Shown piece by piece: positions 47,352 through 60,399 of a DNA stretch of 64,000 nucleotides. The DNA is from Breviolum minutum Mf 1.05b.01 (Eukaryota > Sar > Dinophyceae > Suessiales > Symbiodiniaceae). How positions within the stretch are numbered: position 1 is the first letter of the stretch; each line of letters begins with the position of its first letter. The position numbers were made by a program, and so were the translations under genes. The notes beneath the pieces are model-generated. The model was not told where the DNA came from, searched no databases, and saw only the letters and a list, made by a program, of their open reading frames with translations. Where the stretch lies: assembly GCA_000507305.1 (NCBI GenBank), contig DF241177.1, positions 1 through 64,000 on the forward strand, written 5' to 3'.

Positions 47352-48165
47352 ATTTATGTCTTCTTGATGGGAGGTGATGAGACCTTTGGTAAATGGCTGA
47401 AAGATGGACGTGTCTTGTGTAGTGTTGCCAATAAGATCCAACCAGGTGCAGCGAGGGAGGGTGGAAGAGGAATGGAGGAATCATGATATCTGCTCCAGGG
47501 AACTGACATATCCCCACCCAAAGCACTTTTAAGTCGATGATTTTTTCATTCCCAAAGTGGGATAATGGTAGTTTCCCGGAAGGTTAGCCATCTAATGGGG
47601 ACTTTCAGGCAAATACCTCGGTTGGTTGATTCTCTACAGCATCAAAACAAAAAACGTGTGAGGGGTGCTATAGGGCTTTCAATGAGGTTCTATACCCACC
47701 AGCTTTTGCAAGGTGTTTGAGGCAACCTTGGGGCCTTTTGGATGAAACCGTCTATCCTTGTAGGCATTATCGCCAATGTGAACTCTTCAAAGATGCCCTT
47801 CAAGCAGATGGTGCGGCCGTGTTTTTTTTTGACAAAGTTTCATATTGTTTCCACCATTTTTAGCCAAGGGAATTTCTGGAAGTTCGAGTCGATGTTTCAA
47901 ACGACTTCAGATGTCCTTGGCATCCAAGATGATCAAAATGTTTGCCTAAGCCCTAAGCTGTGCAGGAAAACGTCACTGCTTTCATTCAGGCAGGAGCGAA
48001 AAGCAGTGCTGAAAAAATTACTCAACATGACTCCCAGGGATTTCCCAAGATGGGAGTATCCAACATGAAAATTACGTTACGCACCAACTTGTGAGCAGAA
48101 AAGTTCCAGGCATGCCGAAAATTGGGTGTGCTGGAGAAAGATGTTTTCTCAACCGTCGACCTCTT
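47352..48165 (+). CDS. Calponin-homology (CH) domain protein, split in small exons
   Basis: Exon 47352 or 47374 to 47445 encodes FGKWLKDGRVLCSVANKIQP. The next exon, 47764-47810 (acceptor TTGTAG), continues in phase 1 with NVNSSKMPFKQM. A tentative 18-nt exon is 47864-47881 (PREFLE). From 48110 comes ACRKLGVLEKDVFSTVDLFE. These are the central signatures of the single calponin-type CH domain (LKDG, the Asn-Ser-Lys-Met-Pro-Phe-Lys-Gln-Met strand, LGV...D.F.T.DL.E), as in transgelin/Scp1 actin-bundling proteins. The usual Glu-Asn-Ile after the Met is not seen, so one junction may be wrong or the residues are lost. The last exon may end at a GC donor (48161) or run on. First and last exons are not located. 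Confidence 0.68.
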
Positions 48166-48530
48166 TGAGGCGTTGTTGAAGCTGGTGGGTCTTGGTGCTT
48201 TCGTAGACATCGAGCTAATTGAAGCCCTAAGTTTTTGTTTTTGAATGTCGATTTAGGAGTGGAACCCACAGGACTCCTCGGTTCCTCCATTTGGCTTAGA
48301 TTTTTTTTGCTGGAAGGCCAAAAACTTGACCTCCGTGCAGAGGTGCAGAGATGCGCTGATCCATGAGGATGCCAGAAGGTAGTAAAGGTTGTAATTTCAT
48401 TTGGCTTAGAGGAACACACGCACACAATATTTGTTCTGAAACCCATTCTCAAACAGCCATTTTTGGTTCCAGATGTTTGAGCAAATTATGTATGATTGAT
48501 ATTAATGTTTTCTGATTTAAGGAGCCGGCC

Positions 48531-49976
48531 ATGCAACAAGTAGTTTCGGCAGTGACTGGTGAACCAATTGCTGCTCTTGAAAATGAGGACTTTGCAGAGG
48601 CCTCAGTAAAGGCAGTAAAGCAGCGCTTGGCACAGAAGATTGGCCTCCCACGCTTCCGACTACGGCTCTTCCAGGACAATTGCCCAATGGATGACGATCA
48701 AACCTTGGCCCCGCAAGTTCTACAGCTTGTGATCCTAGACTTTCTGCCTGCTGATGCAGAGCAAGATCAGGGAATCATGGCGGCATGCGAAGGAAATGAT
48801 GACAAATTGCTTGAGCAGCATTTGTACCAGGCACGAAACCCCAATTTCAAAGATGCAATTGGAATTACACCATTGCATGCTGCAGCCTCCAACGGGAGTC
48901 TCAAATGTGTACTTCTCCTGATTGAAGCAGGAGCGCACAAAGACACAGGCCGGCCAGGTCTTGGACAGACGCCATTGCATGCAGCAGCTCAGAACGGGCA
49001 CCTGGAAGTTGTGCGCTTTTTAGTTCAGTCTGGTGCCAACAAAGACAAAGGCAGGAGCGATATTGGAGCAACACCGTTGCATGTAGCAGCTCAGAACGGG
49101 CATCTGGAAGTTGTGCGCTTTTTAGTTGAGTGTGGTGCCAACAAAGACCAAGGCCGGACCGATATTGGAGCAACACCATTGTTAACAGCTGCTGAGAATG
49201 GACATTTGGAAGTTGTGCGCTTTTTAGTTGAGTCTGGTGCCAACAAAGACCAAGCCCGGAGCGATATTGGAGCAACACCTTTGTACCCAGCTGCTTTCAA
49301 TGGGCACCGTGAAATTGTGCGCTTTTTAGTTGAGTGTGGTGCCAACAAAGACCAAGGCCGGACCGATATTGGAGCAACACCNNNNNNNNNNNNNNNNNNN
49401 NNNNNNNNNNNNNNNNNNNNNNNNNNNNNNNNNNNNNNNNNNNNNNNNNNNNNNNNNNNNNNNNNNNNNNNNNNNNNNNNNNNNNNNNNNNNNNNNNNNN
49501 NNNNNNNNNNNNNNNNNNNNNNNNNNNNNNNNNNNNNNNNNNNNNNNNNNNNNNNNNNNNNNNNNNNNNNNNNNNNNNNNNNNNNNNNNNNNNNNNNNNN
49601 NNNNNNNNNNNNNNNNNNNNNNNNNNNNNNNNNNNNNNNNNNNNNNNNNNNNNNNNNNNNNNNNNNNNNNNNNNNNNCCATTGCATGCAGCAGCTCAGAA
49701 CGGGCATCTGGAAGTTGTGCGCTTTTTAGTTGAGTCTGGTGCCAACAAAGACCAACTGCTTTGGAGGGGCACTTTGAACTTGTGCGCTTTCTAGTGGAGT
49801 CTGGTGCCAACAAAGACCAAGGCCGGACAGATATTGGACAAACGCCATTGCATGCAGCAGCTCAGAACGGGCACCTGGAAGTTGTGCGCTTTTTAGTTGA
49901 GTGTGGTGCCAACAAAGACCAAGCCCGGACAGACATTGGACAAACACTGTTGCATGCAGCAGCTGGCTCTGTGTGA
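48531..49976 (+). CDS. Ubiquitin-like plus ankyrin-repeat protein, interrupted by a gap
   Basis: The ATG at 48531 follows an acceptor TGATTTAAG. Residues 1 to about 72 form a ubiquitin-like fold by pattern: VKAVKQRLAQKIGLPRFRLR, then LQLVILDFLP. From about residue 100 near-identical 33-residue ankyrin units follow (TPLHAAAQNGHLEVVRFLV...GANKDQGR), 99 bp apart. The array enters a 296-base gap (49382-49677) and resumes after it. At about 49756 some 38 bases of a unit are missing (GACCAA joined directly to CTGCTTTGG), shifting the frame; units continue in the new frame to a stop at about 49974. The architecture is very common in Symbiodiniaceae and serves protein binding. The frame break may be misassembly beside the gap. 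Confidence 0.8.
49382..49677. other. Assembly gap of 296 N within the ankyrin array
   Basis: Near-identical 99-bp units on both sides probably defeated the assembler, so the true number of repeats is unknown. Three units would occupy 297 bases. Confidence 0.98.
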
Positions 49977-49999
49977 CCTGGGGCTTGACCAAAACATGG

Positions 50000-52680
50000 T
50001 TAACTGATCGCGATTTTTTTGTGGACCTTTGTGTCGCTTCACCCAGCAATGAATTGAGTGAAGTGTTTCATGCAATGTTCCCTTTTGATTTTTGACAAGT
50101 CCAGATCTTTCATTGTCAGCTCCCTTCATTTTGGGCCTTACTCTGCCACTGATACAGAGGTTGTGAAAGCCCCAATTCCTATTGTACCTCAGCGTTGTCA
50201 AAAGAAATACCTGTCACATCTTTTTTTCTCACGCTTCGTTGAACAGATTTAGCTTTTTCGCTAGCTCAGACTGGACGGTATCTATACACATCATCAGTTT
50301 GCACAACGTTGTGGGAGGATGGTGCGTGTCAGATCATTGGTGCTGTATGGTAGGGCGAATTTGAAGGGTGCAGTGGTGGTGGTGTTTGGGTGGTGCTGTC
50401 ATGGTGTTTTGGTGCTGTTGGTGGTGTAAAATCTGTTAGGCAAAAGCTGGTTGGTGTAAAGGTCTCTGGTGAAAAGCTGCCTGGTATAGAAATTCTTTGG
50501 TGTAAAAGGGTTTCTGGCTGTTGTGGTTCAACAGCTGGATACCCAGTGTCGCCGTGCCGCAATGCATGTCACATCGCAGCGCGGATGTTACCATGTGATT
50601 TACAATATGAAAAGAAAACATCATTTCAATTCCGGTCCAAGATTTTTTTTCTAGCCAGGCAATATGGTGCCTGAACTCACAACAACTTGTTGCAAATGCT
50701 GCTTTAGGTGCTGAAACAAACCATCAGCTGCCTTGTTTTTCCAACCTTCCCACCTCCCAACATGTCTCCGCAAGAAATCTTCGGATGTTTCACCCATCAT
50801 TGAAACGATCTCATTAAAGCAAACCTTAGGCCTTATTTGGTTAGAAGAGAGTTCCCCAAGTCGGGGTGAAAATGAAAAGATGTCTCAAACCACCAAATGT
50901 CCCCGGCACAAAAACGGGTGTATGTTTGTTGGTCTCTCGTAGGAGCAGTGCCTTTTTGCGATATGTTAGATGTGAGATGCTGTGCAAGTAGGTAATTAAA
51001 CTAGAATTATTCTGTATGTTGAAAGGATGCAGTGAGAATAGTAAAGATGAAGACGAAGAATATGAACGCCTCTCAAGACACACTGTAGTTAGTTGTAATG
51101 CAGATTCGGATGATTGATTTTTTCACAGCTTTCACTCAAGCAGGTGTATCTTTAACTTGGGTTCGGCGGTGCGGCGAACAGCTCCAGAGTTCCAAGGAAA
51201 GATCTGGATGTCGGCGTATCTTCGGTGTGTTGATTTGCTGTTGGGGGACAATGCAGGGGAGAACTTTTTTGAGTTTTTTTTTCTTCCTTGGCAATTCACA
51301 AGTTGTATGAAGTTGTGATGAATTGTAGAAAGTCCAGTCCATTCTAAGATTTCTGATGTCCGCAGCACTGTGGAAACGCAATTGGTGCAGGACCATTCTT
51401 GGGAGTGGCGCAAAATGCTAAAGTGGGAGACACGAAACGGCAGAGCCAGGCCTGGTTTTGCAGTGTGGCAGTTGTGGCCTTTGCGCCTTGCCTAATCCTG
51501 TTTTCAGATCCAGAGATCTATTGGAGTGATTCAAGTCGACAAACTCTGAGGTGAAGCTAACTCAGTACACTGGCTTGCGCCAGGAGCCTGTTTCAGCACA
51601 TGGATTGATGGAACGTTTATGGAAGAGGATGTCTCAAAGTGGATATTGCTAGAATCGCGTGAAAAAAACATCATCATGTCACATATCAGAATTGTCACTT
51701 TTTGTGGGTTCCCTAATTTAGGTCAACACACCCATGGAAAGTCCATAAGCGGCTCTGGCAGGACGTGGCAGATGAGCTGCGCACTGGTCACAATGTCCGT
51801 GTGGCCGGACAACCCCCCGGGTGAAGTGAGATTCCACTGGGGGGCTATCCGGGTATCCGGGTCTCCGGCGCTCAAAAAGGAGGATGTTTTCAAAGAACAA
51901 ATATAGATAGACTTAGGATGAGTTAGGATGTCTTCCAATTATTTAATATTATTTAGGATTTATTTAGGGTATTGGTGATTCTCCATTTTGAGCAGGTCAA
52001 CCCACCTGACACCCCGATGGTTTTCCACCAATTTCCCGGGAGCCAACCCACTCCCCCCCACCTTGTACAAAAGTGAAACGAATCGATTCAGCAAGGCAAA
52101 AGGCGACGATGGGATGGGGCACAGGGCACAACCCTTTGGGCATGTTACCATTTGCCATACATCCATTGTTAGCCATGGAGCCTCCATGGGACCCATGGGA
52201 TGATGGGATGCTTGATGCTTGGTGACATTTTGGTTCCAGCCAAGAGTGTGGCTAGAAAGTGGGGAAAAAGGGAAGTCCCAGGTTGGAGCCTCAAAATCAG
52301 CAAGTGCAAGTTGTGTAAAGAGTCCACCGTTGTTGTTTTTTTTTGGGGATGTCCTGCAGATCTTTTTCTCTTAGTCAAGTTTTGGACTTGAAGAAAAACA
52401 CTCCAACTGTTTGTTGACCAACATGTTTTTTTTGTGCCCTTGGTCTTTGAGTTTCGGCGTTCAAGCTCGCTATGAGTCTATCCATCAATCTCTGTTTGCC
52501 TCGCTGGGTGTTTGATGGCCTTTGGATGATAGATGCTTCTTTTCATGCACAACACAGGATTGATCACTTGGAAGATACATGTTCACTAATATGTTTGCTA
52601 GATATACGTACTCGCTCATATATCAAAAACATCTGTAGTATAGGTACACCAGACAATGAATATTATATCTACTGCTTTAT
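50000..52680. other. No confident gene
   Basis: Only short frames of random composition. Local G/T-rich words (GGTGGTGTTTGGTGGTGC near 50370-50430) explain most of them. Confidence 0.4.
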
Positions 52681-52688
52681 CTTTTAGA

Positions 52689-52886
52689 CGATGTACATCC
52701 ATGCCGTTTTACGGTATTCGACATGGGAAGCTTCAGGCCATGACGACCGCGGCGCCTGGCCAGACGGTGGACCTGGGAGTTTATGACCGGTTCCATGTCG
52801 CTGACCTCAGGGGACAATACCTTGGTGGACTGGCAACACTCATGGGACACATCAGTGCCTGGATATTTGTTTGTGAAACAAATAGA
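52689..52886 (+). CDS. Candidate exon, unknown protein
   Basis: After an acceptor ATCTTTTAG the frame is open for about 65 codons and encodes MPFYGIRHGKLQAMTTAAPG and then VDLGVYDRFHVADLRGQYLG, with protein-like composition. There is no recognisable family, and the 3' boundary is not determined. Confidence 0.35.
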
Positions 52887-53297
52887 TGACTATGTTATCT
52901 CATGTTGTATCAACTTTAATCGTGTATATCATATTTGTATAATATCTAATTAAATATCACACTTCAGGTGTATTTATCCATTTTACATACCTCCTTCACA
53001 ACATTCCGGAAACTTTCGTCAAAATGAAACCTGTGATACTCGGACGTGACTTAGGTGCACGCGCAAATGGAACATCTCCAGACCAAGTTTCTGTCCTCAG
53101 GTTTTGGTTGAAGCGGTTGAAGCTGTCCAGCCTTCAGCCATTGAAGCCGAGGTACCATGGAACAGGTGGAGCTGACACTTCCAAATGGGAATGGGCCGGG
53201 ATGATCTCAGTTGGAGAATGAATTTGGATATGGTTGGATGTGGTGGCACGATCTTCCCAGTGATGTTGTTTTTGATATACCTTGGGTTTTGTTTTAG

Positions 53298-53577
53298 CCT
53301 CAGGCCACGAACATCCACAGAGATACGATGGCTTCCCATGTTGGCCACTACACGCGACTGGCGTGACCTACAATTTGATGAGTGGCTTATGGCTAAAAAC
53401 TTGCCGCTCAACTCCAGGTACTTTGCGCTGTGTGAGAATGAACCAGTAGCGCGAGTCCGATTCAACTGCTTGCAGGCACACCCGGCAATGAAGGGGAAAC
53501 ACTCACGTTTGCCATGGCTTGTGTCAAGTGTGTCAGGCCATGATTCAACCTTGTGGAAAACCTCCTCTGAAGGATGA
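53298..53577 (+). CDS. Candidate exon, unknown protein
   Basis: After an acceptor TTTTGTTTTAG the frame encodes WLPMLATTRDWRDLQFDEWL and then SRYFALCENEPVARVRFNCL. The composition looks coding. The exon may end near 53489 or run to the stop at about 53575. A further possible exon of the same gene lies at about 53812-53905 (WWMREATARELHEKILENQC). Family not recognised. Confidence 0.38.
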
Positions 53578-54962
53578 TATGGAGGCGGCATCAAAATCCT
53601 CTGGAAAAGGGTGACTGGTCGTTCTCAAAACATTTTTAAGTCTCAGAGGTATCCAAGATGGTCTGTTTCTCTCAGGATCAATTAAGAGTGAGTGAAGAGT
53701 TTGAACATTGTTTTCATCTTCAAATCTAGAAAAGCCTCCTCAACTGGAAGGCCGAGGCTGTATTGAAGACTTCCAATAAGTCAACCATCTCTCTCATTTT
53801 GCCCAGGACTAGCTTACATCACAAGAGTTGGTGGATGCGGGAAGCGACCGCCAGAGAGCTGCACGAGAAGATTTTGGAAAATCAGTGCGAAGCAACTGAA
53901 GGTCAGAAGACACCCAGCTTTAGCATGAAACAGTCATGATAGTTGTGCAAGAGTGCTTCGATAGCTTTGGTAAAACTTCAAAACCATTAGACTCAGCTTC
54001 ATGTTCTTCAAAGTGCTGTAGATTTGATCGATTCTTGCAATCTCAACTTTGAGCAATGCAAGATTGGAAGTTCTTCGAAGTCTTTGGCTCAAGCCAGAAA
54101 GGGTTTAAAGTGTACATACAGTGCCAAGTAGCCAACCATGGGCTTCCGATTCATCTGTTTTCGGCCTCACTTAGTTCAAAGAACCAGTCCAAAGGTACAG
54201 CAGTACACGGTTCCCTCACCTTTTTCCACCCCAGTTCTTTGTTGTTTCTGATTCAACTTGAAAATATTTTCATAGCACCTACCTGTGCTGATGGGATGTT
54301 CGTGCACATTCTGCTGTTTCTGGTCTTGAGTGGTCAGGCGCGAATTGCATGAATATGACAATCACCCTGTCACCTGAAGAATGGGAGTCTCGTTTGAAGT
54401 CGAAATGTTCAGATTTTTGACCTTGAGATTTTCCGGATTTGTGGGTAGATCATGGTAGATCCATTGGCAACAAAACGTAGGTCAAAGGCGATGCCAACGA
54501 AGTCGAGCCAGACTTTGAGGTGGGAGATTGTGTTTTTGGATGAAGCTCATAAACTGCATAAACCTTGACGACTTCCCGACTTCTTTGGGAACGTTTCCAC
54601 TGTTTTGTCAGGATGACATTAGTGGTGCCTGTCCTCAGCTCCGTTGCATGATGTTGTTCCTTGTGGTCGGTTTTGGTCGTCGGTTTTGGTTACCGGATCT
54701 CAGGAGCTGTGGAGCGGGGATTGTCAGGTGTGTCCGGTGAGTTGGTGAGAGTCGTTGAAACTTAGTTCAATTCACATTGACAAACTGTCTTAACTGAGTG
54801 TTATATCAAATTCCCAGTTAGAATTTAGATGTACCGTTTTTTTTGCGTTTCGATTTTTTGCAACACCGCCATGGTGCCTTTGTTTTTGGTTGTATCCATA
54901 TCCAACTTTCCCGGTTTTGCTGTTTCTCCTAAACTCTGTGGATTCACCTCTTGATTCGCTAG

Positions 54963-55547
54963 GTGGAAGCACTGCCACCAATACGACAACTACCTCCTCC
55001 ACGGGCACGAGCACATACACCACCAGCGCCACAGAGCCTAGTTCTACGACAACGAGCTTCACAAGCAGCACCATGTCCACAGCAACAACTACCAGCAGCA
55101 CCATGACTTCCTCTACGGATACGACACAAACAAGCACTTCCTCCACTCGGTCAGAAACTCAGGCCGAGAGGCAATCTTTATGAAGCATAAAACCTCAGCG
55201 TTTTTACAAGTATGAACCTGTGTTTTCAGGACAGGGCAGCCAAAACTAGGGCACTAATTTACTAATCTAATGAATCTAGGTCTAAGCAATCGTAGTTGTT
55301 AACAGTGCTTGCGAAGTTTGTGTTGTCACTCAGTGTCACTTTCAATACGGTCTATGTGAATTCTTGTAAGGTCTACCACATCCTCCACTTCCACTGCAAG
55401 CTCCACTTCAACTAACACCACCACCTCAATGACGGAGACCAGCACTAGCTTGACCAGCACTAGCTTGACATCGTCCTCCACAACTGTAACGCACACTACC
55501 TCATTATCCAGCACGACCTACAGCACAACTAACACCACGACTACCAG
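54963..55547 (+). CDS. Thr/Ser-rich (mucin-like) exon pair
   Basis: Exon 54963-55149 and exon from 55371 to about 55547 are joined by a 221-nt GT-AG intron with phase 2 kept. Both encode almost only Thr and Ser with scattered Tyr, Glu and Asp (TTTTSSTGTSTYTTSATEPS; TETSTSLTSTSLTSSSTT). Such stretches occur in extracellular, heavily glycosylatable linkers, and they are frequent in dinoflagellate surface proteins. The minus-strand Val-rich frames are shadows. The rest of the gene was not found. Confidence 0.5.
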
Positions 55548-55559
55548 CACTGTGACTTT

Positions 55560-58500
55560 CCAAAAAATGAAGGAAGGATGTGGGCTGAAATGGAGGGGAG
55601 TATGGAGACAGAGACATAGTCAGACTGGCCAGTCATATTCATCATGGCAAGCAGGTAGGGTTTGGCTATTACGCGTGGTAAATGCTAGGGGTTGCAGTTT
55701 GCAGCTGCAATAACTGGAGGAAGAGATTCTCAGAAGCAACAAGTTGCATATCGTTGTGTCCGTATACTTTGTGATATTTTGTTATTATTGAACTTTTGGT
55801 AAGTGTAAACATTTCAGGAAGGCAAACATCATACCAGTTTGAAGTGATACGACATGATTCAAATGATAAGACATTTGAGTATGAATGTACAAATGCAACC
55901 TTTCTAAGGTTCAGTTCGTGTTCCAGACGTAATGATGGAAGGAACACGTGGACTCATGGCTTCCTTTACATACCTAGATGTTTGATAATTTTGAAATGGC
56001 TTTAAACAAAACAAAACAACAACACATCCCCCCAAAAAAAACCACCAAATCGTCAAGTGGACACCAAATCATTTTACCACCTTTTTGCAACGGGTGCCGG
56101 CCGTTTGGAAAGCCAGTGTTTTCCCCCGAGGTGACCTCGTGGCTCGGCTGAACATCCGACGTTTGATGTGTTGGATTCGATGGTTTGACGCTTTTGAAGG
56201 GTTTTTTTCCTTTGGGATATGATTGATTTGAAACCAAACTGCTAAAACTCTTTTCCGAAAGGTATAGAAAAAATATTTTTCTTGAAATGCTGTACAATTT
56301 TGTGGGGTAAGTTTCAGATATTGAAATGACCGAGGACCACAACGTACACTGGTCTTTGGTATGAAGTGCTGGCAAAATCTTACGTCGGTATCCTAACTGG
56401 CAATGCGCAACTTGGCGCGAAAAGTTGGAGTTGGCTTCTTCGAGAGAAACTTGGAGCCAGGTGTTTGTTCGACTGCGCTAATTGAAATCCACACTTTTCA
56501 AATGCTTGGTGCAAAAAACAAGATCATGTAAGATATTCGAACGAAAATTAAAATTACAAACTTCGTGAAACTTCCAAAATTCATGAAGGCTTCCATTTCA
56601 AAGCTGTCCAACCTGTCAAACTGCCAAGGTACAGTATGGTTCACGCCTCAGATTGTGGTGGTTCTTTTTCTCCAAAAAACGTCGGTTGGTGAAACGGGAC
56701 CAAAACTGTACCATGCGTTTGGATGTCCAGCCTCAGGATGAGAGAGCCAATGAGGGTGTCAGGGGACCCCAGATGGATGTGGCAAAAGTCCGTTTCGGGG
56801 GCACCAACGGATGGCATATTCGTTGTAGACTGTAAACATTTGCAACATAGATTCACATTGACTGTGCTCAACACAATTGTTACGGAGTTTCCACACACTG
56901 ATAAATTGATTGTACAAGAAATCGCAGACATGCAACCTCCCCAAATCCACTTAAGTCTTGAATTCTGAATGTTTGAAGGGCTTTCTGATTTCACAAGGTT
57001 TAAGCGTACAGCTATTGGTGATTATTGGTGTACCTAGATTTACCCATTTGCAGATGCAGAACGTTTGCATGAGGCTGCCACCGCCATCGGTTTGTTGGTG
57101 AGTGTAGTGCATACCTCTGCGACTTTGGTGCTTCCCGAGGACACCGAGAAGTGTAAATGGGAAACAGAGACCATGAATCATCATCAATCACCATGAGTCT
57201 GTAAATCCAAGTGCCTGAAAATGGTTCGACAAATAAAATGAAGTTGCGCAGGGTTTCGTTGCAAAAAAATCTCGCGCAGAACCTTGGCCTCGTTGCTTAT
57301 CTCTTTTTTTTCGCTCAGCATGTCAGGAAGGGTCTACTGTTGTCGGCCACTCAAAAAACATTGTCAGCCTTTCAGAAGGTCACACCCACAAATGCATTGA
57401 AGAAGTCCGGATTTTGTGTAATTTCCAACAAGGAAAATACATTTGCATGTGATCTCTGGATTTGCTGAGTCATGAAGTACTCCTCTTTTTATTCTCACTT
57501 TCCTCTCAGTTGTGTTTGTTTCTTCCCTCCCTTCAACTTTCGCCTGAGGCAACGTTCGTCGTTGAAATCAGATCCTTTCGTCCGACCCAAAGAAGTTGTG
57601 AGCCAAACCGCAGCCCAATGGCCAACGTGACCGAAACGATGGTACCCAGGTCGCACCATTGAAGCAGCACGGGAAGAAGCAACACGCTTATCAACGGTAC
57701 TGGTTGGGAGCCTCGGAATGCTAGCCAATAGGTTTGGCAGTGGTTTAGTGGATTTGAGGCAAAAACATTTCATGGCGTGCTGGTGGGAGTTTTCTAAATC
57801 TCATTGTTTCAACTACTTCAGATTGAATCATTGCTGGGGACTCCAAATTTTGATAATCTCATCCCCTTTTTTCAGCCATTGAGTTCTGAACTTCTGTCCT
57901 TTTTATCGCAGGATGCGCTGACTCCAAGTGAAGTTACCGGGAGGATGCGGACAATGGAAAGTCCGGAGTCTTAGATCACTGAACTTCAACCATGACCAGC
58001 AGCCAATTTCACGCCCATTTTCAAGTGAACCAGTTGTTGGGAAACAGGAAAAAGGCTCCATCTCAGTCTCAAAGCATGTTGCAGGGAACAAAGATAGGCC
58101 TCATATCAAGTCATGTGAGTCAATTCTATTGGACAATAAATATTAGTTACGTACATAGCCTGGGCCGGATACATAGAATACGATTTTTTTCAATTTGAAT
58201 AGTTCAGTGCTGAAAAAAAAACCAAGCACATAGAATATTGCCCCCACCGGGTTCGGAACCCCCCTTTCTTCCCTTCCCATCGACTCCCTGGTTGTAAGTG
58301 GAAGGGTTCTTCTTTGTTTTGACATAATTTAGCTGAACTGGAACTCGTATTGCCCACAAAGCATCTTCTTCTAGAATTGAAACCATAGTCTAAGGTACTG
58401 TTTCTAATAAATTCTAGGTGTAAATAGTTTTTTTTAATTCCTGACAACATGCTCTCGGGACGAACTTTTCCCATTTCCCAGCCATACAATTCACTCGAGA

Positions 58501-59530
58501 TCCGATCCTCGGAGAAACACTGCTAAATCTTTGGAGTTTAGGATGCAAAAACCATATCGTCTGGGGAAAACATAAACTAAATTTCTGTAGAAAAACCATG
58601 ACTCTACATAGAATATATAGCCGATTGCCTTGCGTTATTTTCTTAAGTCACCCATGTGGATCACAGCATGGTCAGGTCTCACAAGATTTGCCTTTGTTTG
58701 CACGGTGTCTTGGCTAAGTCTTGGGTCAGGTGGGTATCGATGAAGATGTTGTGGAAATTGAATCTACCACTGAAATCAGAAGCTTTGATTCATAGCAAGA
58801 GAAGATTGGTAGGGATGCATAGAGGACATTTTGACTCATTTTGTTTGCATTCAAAAAAAGTTGAATCCGTGTTTGTGACTACCCTTTTAGGCTTCATGGA
58901 TCCCTTCCCGTTTTTCAGCTGGCCACCATCACCTCACCACCTGTCAGGATTTGGATTTCTCCATGGAGATTCTCTACCCCGACAATGAGAACATAGAGGT
59001 CTGGCTCCAACTTCTGGGGGGTTAAAAATCCGTTAGGAAAAAATTCAGGTGTAAGAAATTCCGAACGTTTAAAATGACGAAAAATTCCCGCGGGGATTTC
59101 TGAACCAAAGTGACCCAAGACGACGGTGGCAAGTCGTCAGGTCTATAGATCGGTGGGGTCCAGCACCTCCAGCAGCGAGCCTCCGGTGCGGGGGAAATGA
59201 TGGGTGGGAGGATTTGGGGCATAGGATTGCTGAATCTATTTACTACGATTATGACTATAGATTGATGAACATATGACAATCATGTATGAGTAAAATAGAT
59301 TTATGTATGAGTTTCTTTTTGAAAATGGTGAATTTCTCCATTGCTATTTTGGGAAAACCAGAGTAGCGCAATGAGACTTGTATTCACGTCTTGAGTTCTT
59401 GTCATCCGAAAGCGGGTTCTTGACAAAATAGCCTCCCCCACATCATGAGGACGATTCACAATTCAACAATTTAGTCAATGGGTATTGACTCTAGAATGAA
59501 AGGAAGTTCAGTTGAGAAAATTCCGAGTCA
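55560..59530. other. No confident gene
   Basis: Short frames on both strands without motifs; no repeats of note. Confidence 0.4.
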
Positions 59531-59534
59531 CAGA

Positions 59535-60395
59535 GATTTAAAAAGAACATTACAACTAGAAAGGAAAATTCTCAGAAAGACATAGTTGCGGAAAGAAAAA
59601 TCACAGAAGCTATAGTTAGGGAAAGAAAAATCACAGAAAGAAAGACATAGTCGCAAAAAGAAAAAGTCGCAGAAAGAAAAACTTAGTCGTAAAAAGCAAA
59701 AGTTAGAAATAATTAGTCGTAAAAAGCAAAAGTTGCAGAAAAAAAGAAATAGTCGCAAAAAGAAAAAGTCGCAGAAAGAAATAATTAGTCGTAAAAAGCA
59801 AAAGTTGCAGAAGGAAAGAAATAGTCGCAAAAAGAAAAAGTACGCAGAAAGAGATAATTAATCGTAAAAAGCAAAAGTTGCAGAAAGAAAGAAATAGACG
59901 CAAAAAGAAAAAGTCGCAGAAAGAAATATTTAGTCGTAAAAAGCAAGAAATAATTAGTCGCAAAAACAAAAGTTGCAGAAAGAAGGAAATAGTCGCAAAA
60001 AGAAATAATTAGTCGTAAAAAGCAAAAGTTGTAGAAAGAAAAAAATAGTCGCAAAAAGAAAAAGTCGCAGAAAGAAATAGTTAGTCGTAAAAAACAAAAG
60101 TTGCAGAAAGAAATTGTCGCAAAAAGAAAAAGTTGCAGAAAGAAAGAAATAGTTGCAAAAAGAAAAAGTCGCAGAAAGAAAGAAATAGTCGCAAAAAGAA
60201 ATAGTCGCAAAAAGCAAAAGTTGCAGAAAGAAAGAAATAGTCGCAAAAAGAAAAAGTTGCAGAAAGAAAGAAATAGTCGCAAATAGAAAAAGTCGCAGAC
60301 AGAAATAATTAGTCGTAAAAAACAAAAGTTGCAGAAAGAAAGAAATAGTCGCAAAAAGAAAAAGTCGCAGCAACAACAAGTCAGAAAGAAAAAGT
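59535..60395. repeat. Purine-rich array of AAAGTCGCAGAAAG-like units
   Basis: About 860 bp of short units (AGTCGCAAAAAGAAAAAGT, GTTGCAGAAAGAAAG, AATTAGTCGTAAAAAGC) arranged in a loose higher-order period of about 65-75 bp. The minus-strand frames reading FLRLFLSFCNFCF-type repeats are products of this array, not genes. Confidence 0.9.
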
Positions 60396-60399
60396 TTGG

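Noticed and set aside
49091..49813. Minus-strand frames through the ankyrin array and the N run
   Set aside because: They run through undefined bases and mirror the ankyrin units.
59528..60379. Minus-strand frames of up to 189 codons with FLRLFLSFCNF repeats
   Set aside because: Direct translation of the purine-rich tandem array; several frames are open equally.
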